From Ureibacillus thermophilus (GTDB lineage: Bacteria; Bacillota; Bacilli; Bacillales_A; Planococcaceae): 64,000 nt of DNA. The stretch is from contig NZ_CP036528.1 of the NCBI RefSeq assembly GCF_004331915.1, positions 1,068,567 to 1,132,566 on the forward strand, in the 5' to 3' direction. A program made the position numbers and the translations under genes. Below the pieces are notes generated by a model, which saw nothing but the letters and a program-made list of their open reading frames with translations, had not been told where the DNA came from and made no database searches. Within the stretch, counting starts at the first letter, position 1. Every line of letters starts with the position of its first letter. Of the stretch, positions 18,181 to 26,787 are shown piece after piece.

Positions 18181-19032
18181 ATGAGCATCGCAGTTGTAAC
18201 CGATAGTACAGCTTATTTATCGCCCGAAGAACGTAAGAGGCATAATATTTATATGATTCCTTTAAGCGTCACATTGGATGACGGTGTATTTGAAGAGGAA
18301 TTTGAAATTCAAGCAGAAGAATTTTATACAAAAGTGCGTGAAGCAAAAACATTTCCTAAAACTTCTCAGCCCTCCATTGGCAAATTCATCGAGTTATTTG
18401 AAATGTTAGCAAAAGACTATGATGAAGTTATTTGCATACATTTATCCAGCGGCATCAGCGGCACTTATCAAAGTGCTTTGCAAGCCGGAAACTTGGTGGA
18501 GGGTATTACGATACATGGCTTTGATAGCGAAATTTCCTGCGCACCCCAAGGATTTTATGCGTTGCAGGCAGCGAAAATGGCCAAAGAAGGAAAAACTTCT
18601 GCTGAGATTTTAGAGACTTTAGAAGAGTTAAAAAGGCAAATGAGGGCTTATTTTATTGTGGATGACTTGTCCCATTTGCAAAGAGGAGGAAGACTATCTT
18701 CAGCGGCAGCAATAGTAGGCGGATTGCTGCAAATTAAACCGATTCTTCATTTTGAAAATAAAGTCATCGTACCTTATGAAAAGATTCGCACAAAGAAAAA
18801 AGCCATGAACCGAGTGGAAGAGCTGCTCGCGCAAGATGCAGAAAAATATGAACGCATTTATGCTATGTTGATACATGCCAATCGTGAGCAGGAAGCGCGG
18901 GAATGGATGGCGAAATTGCAAGAAAAGTTTCCAAACGTGGAATTTTCTTTAAGCTATTTTGGCCCTGTGATTGGCACACATTTAGGAGAAGGTTCTTTAG
19001 GATTAGGGTGGGTGCCGGAAATCAAAAAATAA
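18181..19032 (+). CDS. degV: DegV family fatty-acid-binding protein (YviA)
   Basis: A 283-residue DegV/EDD-fold protein. Members bind a fatty acid and many act as the FakB lipid-carrier subunit for fatty acid kinase. Visible marks: VTDSTAYLSPEE near the N-terminus, the TSQPSIGKF loop, IHLSSGISGTYQSA, and FIVDDLSHLQRGGRLS. AGGAGAG precedes ATG. B. subtilis has the same gene (yviA) between degU and comFA. No fakA is in this window, so the lipid role is inferred from the family. Confidence 0.9.
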   Translation: MSIAVVTDSTAYLSPEERKRHNIYMIPLSVTLDDGVFEEEFEIQAEEFYTKVREAKTFPKTSQPSIGKFIELFEMLAKDYDEVICIHLSSGISGTYQSALQAGNLVEGITIHGFDSEISCAPQGFYALQAAKMAKEGKTSAEILETLEELKRQMRAYFIVDDLSHLQRGGRLSSAAAIVGGLLQIKPILHFENKVIVPYEKIRTKKKAMNRVEELLAQDAEKYERIYAMLIHANREQEAREWMAKLQEKFPNVEFSLSYFGPVIGTHLGEGSLGLGWVPEIKK

Positions 19033-19041
19033 AAAACGTAG

Positions 19042-19068
19042 CCTCTACTGCTAGAGTAGAGGTTTTTT
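19042..19068 (+). terminator. intrinsic terminator after degV
   Basis: CCTCTACT / AGTAGAGG hairpin and six T residues. Confidence 0.85.
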
Positions 19069-19093
19069 ATTTGCATTGAAAAGGAGGCATTGT

Positions 19094-20500
19094 ATGAAAT
19101 ATAAAGGAATCATCGCAGAGCCTGAAATGCGGGATTTCTTTGCCGGTAAAATATGTCCGCCAGAACACACGCCTTTTTCAAAAGAAAAAATCCATCAATA
19201 TATTGAAAAATGCTTTTTGAAAATAACACCAGCCATATCAATAGAACAATCAATCTTCTCTAAGAAAAAATACATATGCAATCGATGCCTTAATGACAAC
19301 CAAGAAGAATTTGTAGAATTTGACTGTGCCCGATGCGGAAAAGTCTGCGTTTATTGCAGGCATTGCATCAATATGGGGAGAATGACGAGTTGTACGGAGC
19401 TGCTTCTTTGGAATGGTCCGATGCCCAAATTTCCAAAACGCCACGATTTCAAATGGAATGGCACTTTTACAAAGCTGCAGCAAAAGGCTTCAAATGAATT
19501 GTTAGAAAGCATGAAAGAACGGAGAAACCATCTTCTTCATGCGGTGTGTGGTGCAGGAAAGACGGAGATTTTATTTCCCGCCGTTTTCCATTGTTTGCAG
19601 AAAGGTTTAAGAATTTGTATTGCCTCCCCAAGAACAGATGTTGTATTAGAGTTATTTCCCCGGTTTCAACAAGTTTTTCCGAATACTATTATTCACGCTT
19701 TGTATGGAGATGCACCAAAGCAAAAGGGACTTGCGCAGCTTGTCATCGCCACTACGCATCAGCTTTATCGCTTTGAGAAGGCCTTTGATGTTGTCATTGT
19801 GGATGAAGCCGATGCTTTTCCCTATACCTTTGATTTAACTTTGCAAAAAGCTGTTAGGAAGGCGAAAAGGCAAGGGGCTCCTGTTGCGCTTGTCACGGCC
19901 ACGCCATCTGTTGCCCTTTTGTCGAAAGCGAAGAAAGAGGGATGGGGATACTCTTTTATTTCAAAAAGATATCATGGCCACCCGCTTCCTGTCCCACGCT
20001 TTGAGCCTCTTTGGTTTTACGAACGGCAAATCAACAAAGGGAGAATACCAAAAAAACTAGCCCAGTGGACGAAAATACGTATAGAGCGCAAGGAGCCGTT
20101 TTTTATTTTCTTTCCGACCGTTCAACTCATGCAACAGGCGGGACCATTATTTCAACAAATCCACCCTGATATATTAAGCGTCCATGCCAAAGATCCAGAT
20201 AGAAAAGAAAAAGTCATGAAACTGCGGAATGAAGAAATACCTGGGTTATTAACAACTACAATTCTTGAGAGGGGCGTGACTATTCGAAATGTACAGGTGG
20301 CGGTTGTGGGAGCGGAGTCAAAAATCTTCACATCCAGCGCATTAATTCAAATCAGCGGGCGTGTTGGAAGAAATGCCAACTATCCAAAAGGGGATATCGT
20401 TTTTTTTCATCATGGAATCTCAGCCCAAATGGATGCGGCAAGAAATGAAATTCTAAGATTAAACTGGGAAGGAGGGCCAAATGAACCGCACGGAAATTAA
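19094..20500 (+). CDS. comFA: competence ATP-dependent helicase/translocase ComFA
   Basis: A DEAD-box-like ATPase, 468 residues, needed for transport of transforming DNA across the membrane. The ATG at 19094 follows AAGGAGG. An N-terminal four-cysteine zinc site is visible (CNRC near residue 57-60 and CARC..CVYC..C after it). The helicase core follows: Walker A CGAGKTE, SPRTDVVLELFPRF, Walker B DEADAF, VTATPS, and the C-terminal ILERGVTIRN and QISGRVGRN motifs. It overlaps comFC by 20 bases. The comFB gene that separates comFA and comFC in B. subtilis is missing here. Confidence 0.93.
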   Translation: MKYKGIIAEPEMRDFFAGKICPPEHTPFSKEKIHQYIEKCFLKITPAISIEQSIFSKKKYICNRCLNDNQEEFVEFDCARCGKVCVYCRHCINMGRMTSCTELLLWNGPMPKFPKRHDFKWNGTFTKLQQKASNELLESMKERRNHLLHAVCGAGKTEILFPAVFHCLQKGLRICIASPRTDVVLELFPRFQQVFPNTIIHALYGDAPKQKGLAQLVIATTHQLYRFEKAFDVVIVDEADAFPYTFDLTLQKAVRKAKRQGAPVALVTATPSVALLSKAKKEGWGYSFISKRYHGHPLPVPRFEPLWFYERQINKGRIPKKLAQWTKIRIERKEPFFIFFPTVQLMQQAGPLFQQIHPDILSVHAKDPDRKEKVMKLRNEEIPGLLTTTILERGVTIRNVQVAVVGAESKIFTSSALIQISGRVGRNANYPKGDIVFFHHGISAQMDAARNEILRLNWEGGPNEPHGN

Positions 20501-21104
20501 AAATTGTTTGCTTTGCAATAAACCGCTGCACACTCAAATGGATTGGAAGCGGCTTTTCATCAGATCTTTTCCAAAAACCATTTGCCAAGAATGCGAAGAA
20601 AAATTTGAGCCGTATTCTCATGAACAAAAAGATGAAGTAGTTTCCTTATATCACTACAATAAGGCGATGCAAGATTTCTTGCACCGATATAAATTCATGC
20701 ATGATGTGCTGCTTGCAAAAGTATTTTCTGAAAAAATCCACCATCACTTAAAAAACAGAAAAGAACTGATCGTACCTATTCCAATTCACCCGGAAAAATT
20801 AAAAGAACGCACCTTCTCCCACGTAGATGAATTGCTTAAGCAAGCGCAAATCCCTTTTGTTCATCTTCTTGAAAAAACGACGACAGAAACTCAAGGGGGA
20901 AAGACAAGGGAACAACGGCTAAAAACGCCCCAACTTTTTCGGTTAAAAGAAAATGTGCAAATCTACGGAAAAGAAATTCTTTTAGTAGATGACATTTATA
21001 CAACCGGAACGACAATTCAGCATGCTAAAAAAGCGCTTATAGAAGGAGGGGCAAAATCAGTAAAAGCCTTTACCCTCATAAAAGTTGGAGGATTTCATAA
21101 CTAA
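20481..21104 (+). CDS. comFC: ComFC/ComF family phosphoribosyltransferase-like competence protein
   Basis: A 207-residue protein of the ComFC/GntX family, needed for late steps of DNA uptake. An N-terminal zinc ribbon (CLLC..CQEC) precedes a type I phosphoribosyltransferase domain with the PRPP loop ILLVDDIYTTGTT and the QGGKTREQR substrate loop. The ATG overlaps the end of comFA, with AAGGAGG inside comFA, so translation is coupled. Confidence 0.9.
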   Translation: MNRTEIKNCLLCNKPLHTQMDWKRLFIRSFPKTICQECEEKFEPYSHEQKDEVVSLYHYNKAMQDFLHRYKFMHDVLLAKVFSEKIHHHLKNRKELIVPIPIHPEKLKERTFSHVDELLKQAQIPFVHLLEKTTTETQGGKTREQRLKTPQLFRLKENVQIYGKEILLVDDIYTTGTTIQHAKKALIEGGAKSVKAFTLIKVGGFHN

Positions 21105-21187
21105 ATTTTTTTAATATAAAATGTGAAAAATGAGTGAATATCATTTACAAAGCTAGTTACTTGATAATAGTATAACTTTATCAGAAT

Positions 21188-21215
21188 ATGACATTTTGCA
21201 TCGTTCGTGTATAAT
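21188..21215 (+). promoter_or_regulatory. candidate sigma-A promoter of yvyF
   Basis: ATGACA, 16 bases, TATAAT. The -10 is perfect and the -35 is weak. It lies about 45 bases before the yvyF start. Confidence 0.45.
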
Positions 21216-21257
21216 CATATTAAAGTTTACGTTTTTTATTTGAGAGGGGGGCTATTT

Positions 21258-21680
21258 TTGGGTGAAGTCCGGACTTGTCCAAGCTGCGGCGAGTTTTTTA
21301 ATTATGTCGGAGTAAGAGACGTTTGTTATAAATGCGCGCAAAAAGAAGAAGAAATGTATCAAATGGTTTATCGATTCTTAAGAAAAAGAGAAAATCGTGC
21401 GGCAACAGTGGAGCGGATTGTTGAGGCCACTGGTGTAGATAAGGAATTATTATATAAATGGGTTCGCAAAGGTCGCCTTCATCCTGCGGTTTTTCCGAAC
21501 TTGGGCTACCCATGTGATAATTGCGGCCGTTTGACGACAACCGGAAAACTTTGCGAACGTTGTGCAAAAGAATTGAAAGATGATTTGCGCGCTTTTGAAG
21601 CGGCGAAAGAATTCAGGGAAAATATCCAGAAGAGCGAACGCGCTACATATTTATCGAATCAGGATAAAAAAGAGAAATGA
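21258..21680 (+). CDS. yvyF: flagellar operon protein YvyF (TIGR03826 family)
   Basis: A 140-residue regulator-like protein that in Bacilli always sits next to flgM. The TTG at 21258 is chosen: AGAGGGGGG lies eight bases upstream and the protein then begins LGEVRTCPSCG as in relatives. The ORF can be extended to 21207 but without a ribosome site. Two zinc ribbons are visible (CPSC..CYKC near the start, CDNC..CERC near residue 95-112). Between them lies a MerR-like/HTH stretch (TVERIVEATGVDKELLYKWVRKGRL). The molecular role is unproven; zinc and DNA or RNA binding are inferred. Confidence 0.85.
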   Translation: MGEVRTCPSCGEFFNYVGVRDVCYKCAQKEEEMYQMVYRFLRKRENRAATVERIVEATGVDKELLYKWVRKGRLHPAVFPNLGYPCDNCGRLTTTGKLCERCAKELKDDLRAFEAAKEFRENIQKSERATYLSNQDKKEK

Positions 21681-21695
21681 ATACACTGCAAGTTG

Positions 21696-21749
21696 CTCAC
21701 ATCACCATTGTTGGTATACGAATGATGGTGCTAAATGTGAGTTTTTTTT
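21696..21749 (+). terminator. intrinsic terminator after yvyF
   Basis: Stem CTCACAT..ATGTGAG with an inner CACCAT/ATGGTG pair, followed by eight T residues. Confidence 0.8.
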
Positions 21750-21760
21750 ATTTTATTCAT

Positions 21761-21787
21761 TTAACATTTTCTTGAACAGACCGAAAT
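21761..21787 (+). promoter_or_regulatory. sigma-D (flagellar) promoter of the flgM operon
   Basis: TTAA, 15 bases, ACCGAAAT, against the sigma-D consensus TAAA-N15-GCCGATAT. It begins 12 bases after the yvyF terminator and 34 bases before the flgM GTG. Confidence 0.6.
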
Positions 21788-21820
21788 AATAGTTAGACAG
21801 GTTATGAAGGGGGCTAACTT

Positions 21821-22084
21821 GTGAAGATATATCCAATAAATACCAATTCGGTAAATCCGTATAACAAGACCTATCGGAACGTAAATGCTCCAAAAGCAAA
21901 GTCTTCAAATGTGGATAAAATCGAAATTTCAAATGTAGCGAAAGAGTTGCATGTAGTATCTGATTACAGCACTGAGCGCACAGAAAAAGTGCAAAGGCTA
22001 AAAAAGGAAATTCAGCTTGGCCAATATCAAGTAGATGCACGTAAAGTGGCAGAGGATATGTTGAATTTTTATCGTCTGAAATAA
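21821..22084 (+). CDS. flgM: anti-sigma-28 factor FlgM
   Basis: A small (87 residues) inhibitor of the flagellar sigma factor SigD. The start codon is GTG 21821, preceded by AAGGGGG. The C-terminal sigma-binding region is typical (VDKIEISNVAKELHV..RLKKEIQLGQYQVDARKVAEDMLNFY). It has its own sigma-D-like promoter, which would give negative feedback. The stop overlaps the next open frame; flgN follows after 29 bases. Confidence 0.9.
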   Translation: MKIYPINTNSVNPYNKTYRNVNAPKAKSSNVDKIEISNVAKELHVVSDYSTERTEKVQRLKKEIQLGQYQVDARKVAEDMLNFYRLK

Positions 22085-22113
22085 TGGGAATCAATAAAAA
22101 GGAGTTCAAAACC

Positions 22114-22611
22114 ATGTCCGTTCAACCGATTATATCGATTTTAGAAAAGCTTGAAAAAATGCATAAAAGTTTGCTGGAGCATGCGTATAGAAAGACGGAG
22201 CTTGTGAAAAACAATGACATGGAAGAACTGGATAAAATGTTAAAAATCGAACAATCCCATGTGGCTGCAATCGAACAATTGGAATCCCAGCGCCAACAGA
22301 AGGTCGTGGAATATTTTCAGTCAAAAGGCATCGAAGTGTCTAGTGTTCCAACGATTGCGGAGTTATTGGAAGCGGTGGAAGACGAAAAAGAGCGGCAAAA
22401 GTTAGCGGATGTTCGCAATCGATTATTGAAAGTAGTTGAAAATTTAAAAATTCAAAATGATTTGAATCAGCAGCTGATTTTCAATTCGCTGCAGCTTGTG
22501 AACATCACGCTGAATATGTTGCGCCCTCAGCCTGAAGAGTTCAATTATTCGGAGAAAACTGTACGCAGCGGTAATGTCTTGCGAAAGTCGATGTTCGATT
22601 CGCAGGTTTAG
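22114..22611 (+). CDS. flgN: flagellar export chaperone FlgN (YvyG)
   Basis: A 165-residue, almost fully helical chaperone for the hook-associated proteins FlgK and FlgL. The ATG at 22114 follows AAAAAGGAG; the open frame begins at 22084 but lacks a site. The heptad-rich sequence (ISILEKLEKMHKSLLEHAYRKTELV..DEKERQKLADVRNRLLKV) and the position just before flgK fit the FlgN family. Confidence 0.85.
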   Translation: MSVQPIISILEKLEKMHKSLLEHAYRKTELVKNNDMEELDKMLKIEQSHVAAIEQLESQRQQKVVEYFQSKGIEVSSVPTIAELLEAVEDEKERQKLADVRNRLLKVVENLKIQNDLNQQLIFNSLQLVNITLNMLRPQPEEFNYSEKTVRSGNVLRKSMFDSQV

Positions 22612-22778
22612 TTGATTAAAAAAATCATTCTTGCTTAGCGTGCAGTTAACAATACATAGAACATAGGAAATTATATGGAAGGTCTTGGCCCCCCTTCCTT
22701 ATGATAAATCGATTTTGGGGAAGGTGTTTCATTCCTTCCTCGTTTTTTAATATCAACTTTGGATAAGGAGGAGACCCT

Positions 22779-24392
22779 ATGCGCTCCACATTTATGGGTT
22801 TGGAAGCAAACAAAAGAGGTTTGTTCACACAACAAAGCGCTCTATATACAACGGGACATAACATAGCAAACGCCAATACGGAAGGTTACTCTAGACAAAG
22901 AGTGAATATGTCGCCAACATTAGGATATCCCGGAGCAGGCTTAAATGCGCCGATGACAGCTGGATACATTGGAACAGGTGTAAAAACGGACTCTGTGCAG
23001 CGGATTCGCAATGAATTCATCGACCGCCAATACCGCCAAGAAACAAATAAACTGGGCTATTGGGAATCAAAAGCTTCAGCAATTAATCAAATGGAAGATA
23101 TCATGTTAGAACCTTCAGAATACGGGTTGGACGAAGCATTTCGCCTGTTTTGGAGCGCCCTTCAAGACGTGAGCGCCAATCCAGAAGATACAGCTGCTAG
23201 AAAAGCGGCAGTCCAACGAGCAATCCATTTAGCGGATTCATTTAACTATATTGATACGCAACTAAAACAAATTCAAGGAAACTTAGGGAACGAAATTAAA
23301 GTATCCGTTGAACAAATTAATTCATTATTAGAACAAATCGCTGACCTTAACAAAAAAATCCAAGCGGTAGAACCGAACGGCTATGTGCCAAACGATTTAT
23401 ACGATCAACGGGACTTATTAGTGGATCAATTAAACGAGTATTTGCCGGTTTCCATCGAACGAGTGCCATCAGGCGGAAATGCGTCGAAAGTGGCGGAGGG
23501 AAGCTACACAATTAAATTAAATCTCAATGGCCGGGAGATTGTTTTAGTTGAGGGAAGAAATCATGCTACTTTAAAAGCAATTGATGAGAAAGGTAAAGAA
23601 GTTGATGGAGATGTGGATGATATTGGTACAAATTCGTATAACCTATTCGATCACTTAGAAATAGTAGATGCAAAAGGTGACACACACAACGATATTCAAC
23701 AAGATGATTTTGAAGAATTCAAAGGTAAGCTATTGTCTTTGATAGAATCGTACGGTTATAAAGACTATACAGATGGTGGAAAAGAAAAAGGTTATTATCC
23801 TGAAATGTTAAAGAACTTGGATAAATTAGCAAAAGCATTCGTAAAATCTTTTAATGCGGTTCATGAAAAAGGTTACAATCTTCATAAAGATACTAATAAT
23901 ACCGGAGTAAAGTTCTTTGAAGAGACTGGAATTACAGCAGCTACGATTAAAGTATGGGATGAAATAATAGCCGAACCTAGCTTAATTGCTGCCTCTGATG
24001 TCCCTAATGAAGAAGGCAACGGCAAATGGGCGCGAGTTTTGGCAAATTTACAGTCAATACCTATAGTAGATGAAGGTCCAGTTACTGGCACATCAGTAAC
24101 ATTGCCGGGCTCATTAGGTCTAGATGGCGCCACTTTCCAATCTTTCTACCAAGGTCTTATCAGCCAACTTGGTGTTGATGGACAGAAAGCAAACTTGCTG
24201 AAAACGAACACAGAAACAATTCGGTTAACAGTAGAAAACAATCGTGCTTCCATGAGTTCCGTATCTCTGGATGAAGAAATGACGGATATGATTCGCTTCC
24301 AGCAAGCATACAATGCCAACGCTCGCATGATTACAGTAATTGACGAAACGCTGGACAAAATTATTAACGGTATGGGTAGGGTAGGATTGTAA
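22779..24392 (+). CDS. flgK: flagellar hook-associated protein FlgK (HAP1)
   Basis: A structural protein joining hook and filament, 537 residues. The N-terminal motif SALYTTGHNIANANTEGYSRQRV and the C-terminal VSLDEEMTDMIRFQQAYNANARMITVIDETLDKIINGMG are the conserved D0/D1 ends that pack in the flagellar core. The middle region is variable. AAGGAGGAG precedes ATG. It is co-oriented with flgN upstream and flgL downstream (41-base gap). Confidence 0.95.
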   Translation: MRSTFMGLEANKRGLFTQQSALYTTGHNIANANTEGYSRQRVNMSPTLGYPGAGLNAPMTAGYIGTGVKTDSVQRIRNEFIDRQYRQETNKLGYWESKASAINQMEDIMLEPSEYGLDEAFRLFWSALQDVSANPEDTAARKAAVQRAIHLADSFNYIDTQLKQIQGNLGNEIKVSVEQINSLLEQIADLNKKIQAVEPNGYVPNDLYDQRDLLVDQLNEYLPVSIERVPSGGNASKVAEGSYTIKLNLNGREIVLVEGRNHATLKAIDEKGKEVDGDVDDIGTNSYNLFDHLEIVDAKGDTHNDIQQDDFEEFKGKLLSLIESYGYKDYTDGGKEKGYYPEMLKNLDKLAKAFVKSFNAVHEKGYNLHKDTNNTGVKFFEETGITAATIKVWDEIIAEPSLIAASDVPNEEGNGKWARVLANLQSIPIVDEGPVTGTSVTLPGSLGLDGATFQSFYQGLISQLGVDGQKANLLKTNTETIRLTVENNRASMSSVSLDEEMTDMIRFQQAYNANARMITVIDETLDKIINGMGRVGL

Positions 24393-24433
24393 TAGCTTGA
24401 CGTCTTTCAAGGTTTGAGGAAAGGAGAAAGAAT

Positions 24434-25300
24434 ATGCGCGTAACACAATCGATGTTATCGAATAACATGCTCCGAAACTTAAGCAACAGTTATGCGAAAA
24501 TCGGGAAATATCAAGACCAAATTACAACGGGCAGAAAATTTACTCGTCCATCAGAAGATCCTGTTGCAACGGTAAAAGGCATGTCCTATCGTACAGATCT
24601 AAATAAAACAGAACAATTTACCCGAAATTTGCAAACCGTCAACACTTGGTTGGATACAACAGATGATGCCCTTGATCAAGTTGGTAATGCACTTCAAAGG
24701 GTAAAGGAACTGATTGTTCAGGCTGCTAACGATACAAATACTCCAGATGATAGACAGAAAATTCAAGAAGAAATTAATCAAATTAAAAAACATTTAAGAG
24801 ATTTAGCAAATACAAAAGTGTCCGATAAATATATATTTTCTGGGACAAACACTTTTACTCCTGTTTTTGATTCAAGTGGTAATGTAAATGAACATTCTGT
24901 GTCTATTGAAGTGTTTGACGGGATTACATTAAATGTAAATATCGCTGGAAAAACACTATTTGGGAATATCGATACATTTATGAATGATTTCTCAAAAACT
25001 CTTTTAGATCCAAATTCTTCAGGAGAGGACATTTCAAAAAAATTAGGGGATTTGGATAATCATATTTCAGCTGTATTAGCTGCCCGAGCTGACGTAGGTG
25101 CCCGTCAGAATCGGGTGGAGTTAATGACTAACCGATTATCCTCTCACGAAATCAATATTACAAAACGACTATCCGAAAATGAAGATGTTGATTATGCGGA
25201 AGCAATTACAAAAATGATTACATCAGAATCTATTCACCAAGCTGCTTTATCCGTAGGGGCAAAAATCATTCAACAAACGTTAGTAGATTTTATCCGATAA
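24434..25300 (+). CDS. flgL: flagellar hook-associated protein FlgL (HAP3)
   Basis: The second junction protein, 288 residues. It has flagellin-like ends: MRVTQSMLSNNMLRNLSNSYAKIGKYQDQITTG at the start, and the LSENEDVDYAEAI..IHQAALSVGAKIIQQTLVDFI tail. AAAGGAG precedes the ATG. A weak hairpin follows, but the operon probably continues. Confidence 0.94.
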   Translation: MRVTQSMLSNNMLRNLSNSYAKIGKYQDQITTGRKFTRPSEDPVATVKGMSYRTDLNKTEQFTRNLQTVNTWLDTTDDALDQVGNALQRVKELIVQAANDTNTPDDRQKIQEEINQIKKHLRDLANTKVSDKYIFSGTNTFTPVFDSSGNVNEHSVSIEVFDGITLNVNIAGKTLFGNIDTFMNDFSKTLLDPNSSGEDISKKLGDLDNHISAVLAARADVGARQNRVELMTNRLSSHEINITKRLSENEDVDYAEAITKMITSESIHQAALSVGAKIIQQTLVDFIR

Positions 25301-25312
25301 AAATAAACGATT

Positions 25313-25344
25313 AGCGTTTGAACAATCAGGTTCAAGCGCTTTTC
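25313..25344 (+). terminator. weak terminator-like hairpin between flgL and yviE
   Basis: AGCGTTTGAAC / GTTCAAGCGCT stem and a short T-run. It lies inside the operon, so it may attenuate transcription or protect mRNA ends rather than stop transcription fully. Confidence 0.4.
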
Positions 25345-25363
25345 TTGAAATGTAGGTGATTTT

Positions 25364-25927
25364 ATGAAGTTTCCTCAAATTCAAATTCGCACATACGATA
25401 TCATCATGGATTGGAAAGTTCAAGATCCTGTTCAAATCATTCAGCAGCCGAAAGCAGAACAGCATATTGAGCAGCCAGCTGCGATTGTAGAAATCCAATC
25501 GACCCCAGCGAAACTGCTTATTGATACAACTCAAGCCCGACGAGATATTGGTTTGATTGGACCGTTGGAATCGACAATGAATTATGCTCAAGAAGGAAAA
25601 AAAGCTGCACTTGAAGGCATGGCAAGACGGGCAAGTGAAGGGCGACAAATGATGGAGAATGCAGGAAAAGGTTTGGGGCGTCAAACGATTCGAAACATTG
25701 CAAAACAAAATCACGGACCAAAACTTCCGAAATACAATATTAAATTTGTTCCTTCCATCGGTTCAGTAAAAATCGATTATGTACCTGGTGATTTAAAAAT
25801 AAATGCAATCCCACAAAAACCGAAAATTGACGTTCAAGTAAACAAACCAATACATGAATATACACCTGGAAAAATCACTGGAGAAGTACTACAATATCCA
25901 AGAGTGGAAATTGATGTAATTTTATAG
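25364..25927 (+). CDS. yviE: YviE-like protein of the flagellar operon (DUF6470)
   Basis: A 187-residue protein found between flgL and fliW in Bacilli. The repeated short pattern of proline and hydrophobic residues (PKIDVQVNKPIHEYTPGKITGEVLQYPRVEIDVIL) and the N-terminal QIQIRTYDIIMDWK are family marks. No enzymatic motif or membrane segment is visible. Its function is unknown; the position suggests a role in filament assembly or its control. Confidence 0.8.
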   Translation: MKFPQIQIRTYDIIMDWKVQDPVQIIQQPKAEQHIEQPAAIVEIQSTPAKLLIDTTQARRDIGLIGPLESTMNYAQEGKKAALEGMARRASEGRQMMENAGKGLGRQTIRNIAKQNHGPKLPKYNIKFVPSIGSVKIDYVPGDLKINAIPQKPKIDVQVNKPIHEYTPGKITGEVLQYPRVEIDVIL

Positions 25928-25942
25928 ATAGGAGATAGCTCA

Positions 25943-26386
25943 ATGCAAATTCAAACAAAATTTTTAGGAGAAGTGGAAATCGAAGAAAAAGAAATCATTA
26001 CGTTAACAAACGGACTATTAGGTTTAGAAGAATATACGAAATATGTACTCCTCCCATTAGAAAAAGATAGCCCATTGGCTTTTTTCCAATCAGTCGAAGA
26101 GCCACAAATTGGATTTGTCGTTGCCTATCCATTTGCTTTTAAAAAAGACTATGCATTTGATATTGGAGAAGATGATAAAGAGGAATTGCAAGTTGAAAAA
26201 GCAGAAGATCTCATTGCCTATTCCATTGTGACATTAAAAGAACCTTTTGAAGCGTCAACATTGAATTTGCTTGCTCCAATCGTAATCAATAGCGTAAAAA
26301 AATGCGGAAAACAAATTGTGTTGCAAGACAACGAAGCCTTTCCGCTGCGCTTCCCGATTGCTGAGCTAAAAGGAAGTGTAAAATAA
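25943..26386 (+). CDS. fliW: flagellar assembly factor FliW
   Basis: A 147-residue regulator that binds flagellin or CsrA, thereby coupling flagellin translation to its secretion. Conserved parts: [39 protein letters not shown], and [30 protein letters not shown] precedes ATG. It overlaps csrA by one base. Confidence 0.93.
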   Translation: MQIQTKFLGEVEIEEKEIITLTNGLLGLEEYTKYVLLPLEKDSPLAFFQSVEEPQIGFVVAYPFAFKKDYAFDIGEDDKEELQVEKAEDLIAYSIVTLKEPFEASTLNLLAPIVINSVKKCGKQIVLQDNEAFPLRFPIAELKGSVK

Positions 26387-26607
26387 TGTTAGTCCTCTCA
26401 AGAAAACTCAATGAATCTATCATCATCGGCGAAAATATAGAAGTTAAAGTGCTCTCCATTGAAGGAGATCAAGTAAAATTGGGAATCGTGGCGCCCAAAA
26501 ATATCAAAGTCCACCGCAGGGAAGTATATGAATCTATCCAAGAACAAAATAAAGCGGCATTAAATATTGATGCGAATTTAATTCAAAAATTAACAAAAAA
26601 GCGTTAA
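26386..26607 (+). CDS. csrA: carbon storage/translational regulator CsrA
   Basis: A 73-residue RNA-binding dimer that represses hag translation. The sequence [20 protein letters not shown] and the RNA-contact segment [16 protein letters not shown] are typical. The ATG overlaps the fliW stop (TAATG), which implies coupled synthesis of this antagonist pair. CsrA-type sites are visible in the hag leader just downstream. Confidence 0.95.
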   Translation: MLVLSRKLNESIIIGENIEVKVLSIEGDQVKLGIVAPKNIKVHRREVYESIQEQNKAALNIDANLIQKLTKKR

Positions 26608-26679
26608 AAGAATTTAGGTTAAAAAATATGAGAGGAATTTTAAAAAAAATAAATAGAAAAAAGATTTAAAAAAACATAT

Positions 26680-26705
26680 TAAACTTTTTTTCTTTCTTAC
26701 GATAT
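26680..26705 (+). promoter_or_regulatory. hag: sigma-D promoter of hag
   Basis: TAAA, 14 bases, TACGATAT; 6 of 8 positions match the sigma-D -10 consensus GCCGATAT and the -35 is perfect. It starts transcription about 75 bases before the flagellin ATG. Confidence 0.7.
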
Positions 26706-26743
26706 ATAAAGTGTAAGGCTTAAGAATAAAGTGCTTGAGCCAA

Positions 26744-26780
26744 TCCACATGGATGTGGAAAATCAAAATTTCAAGGAGGA
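26744..26780 (+). promoter_or_regulatory. CsrA-binding sites in the hag leader
   Basis: The hairpin TCCAC-ATGGAT-GTGGA (26744-26759) shows GGA in its loop, the classic CsrA target. A second GGA lies in the ribosome site CAAGGAGGA (26772-26780). Two sites with this spacing match the repression mechanism known for B. subtilis hag. Confidence 0.65.
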
Positions 26781-26787
26781 TTTCATA

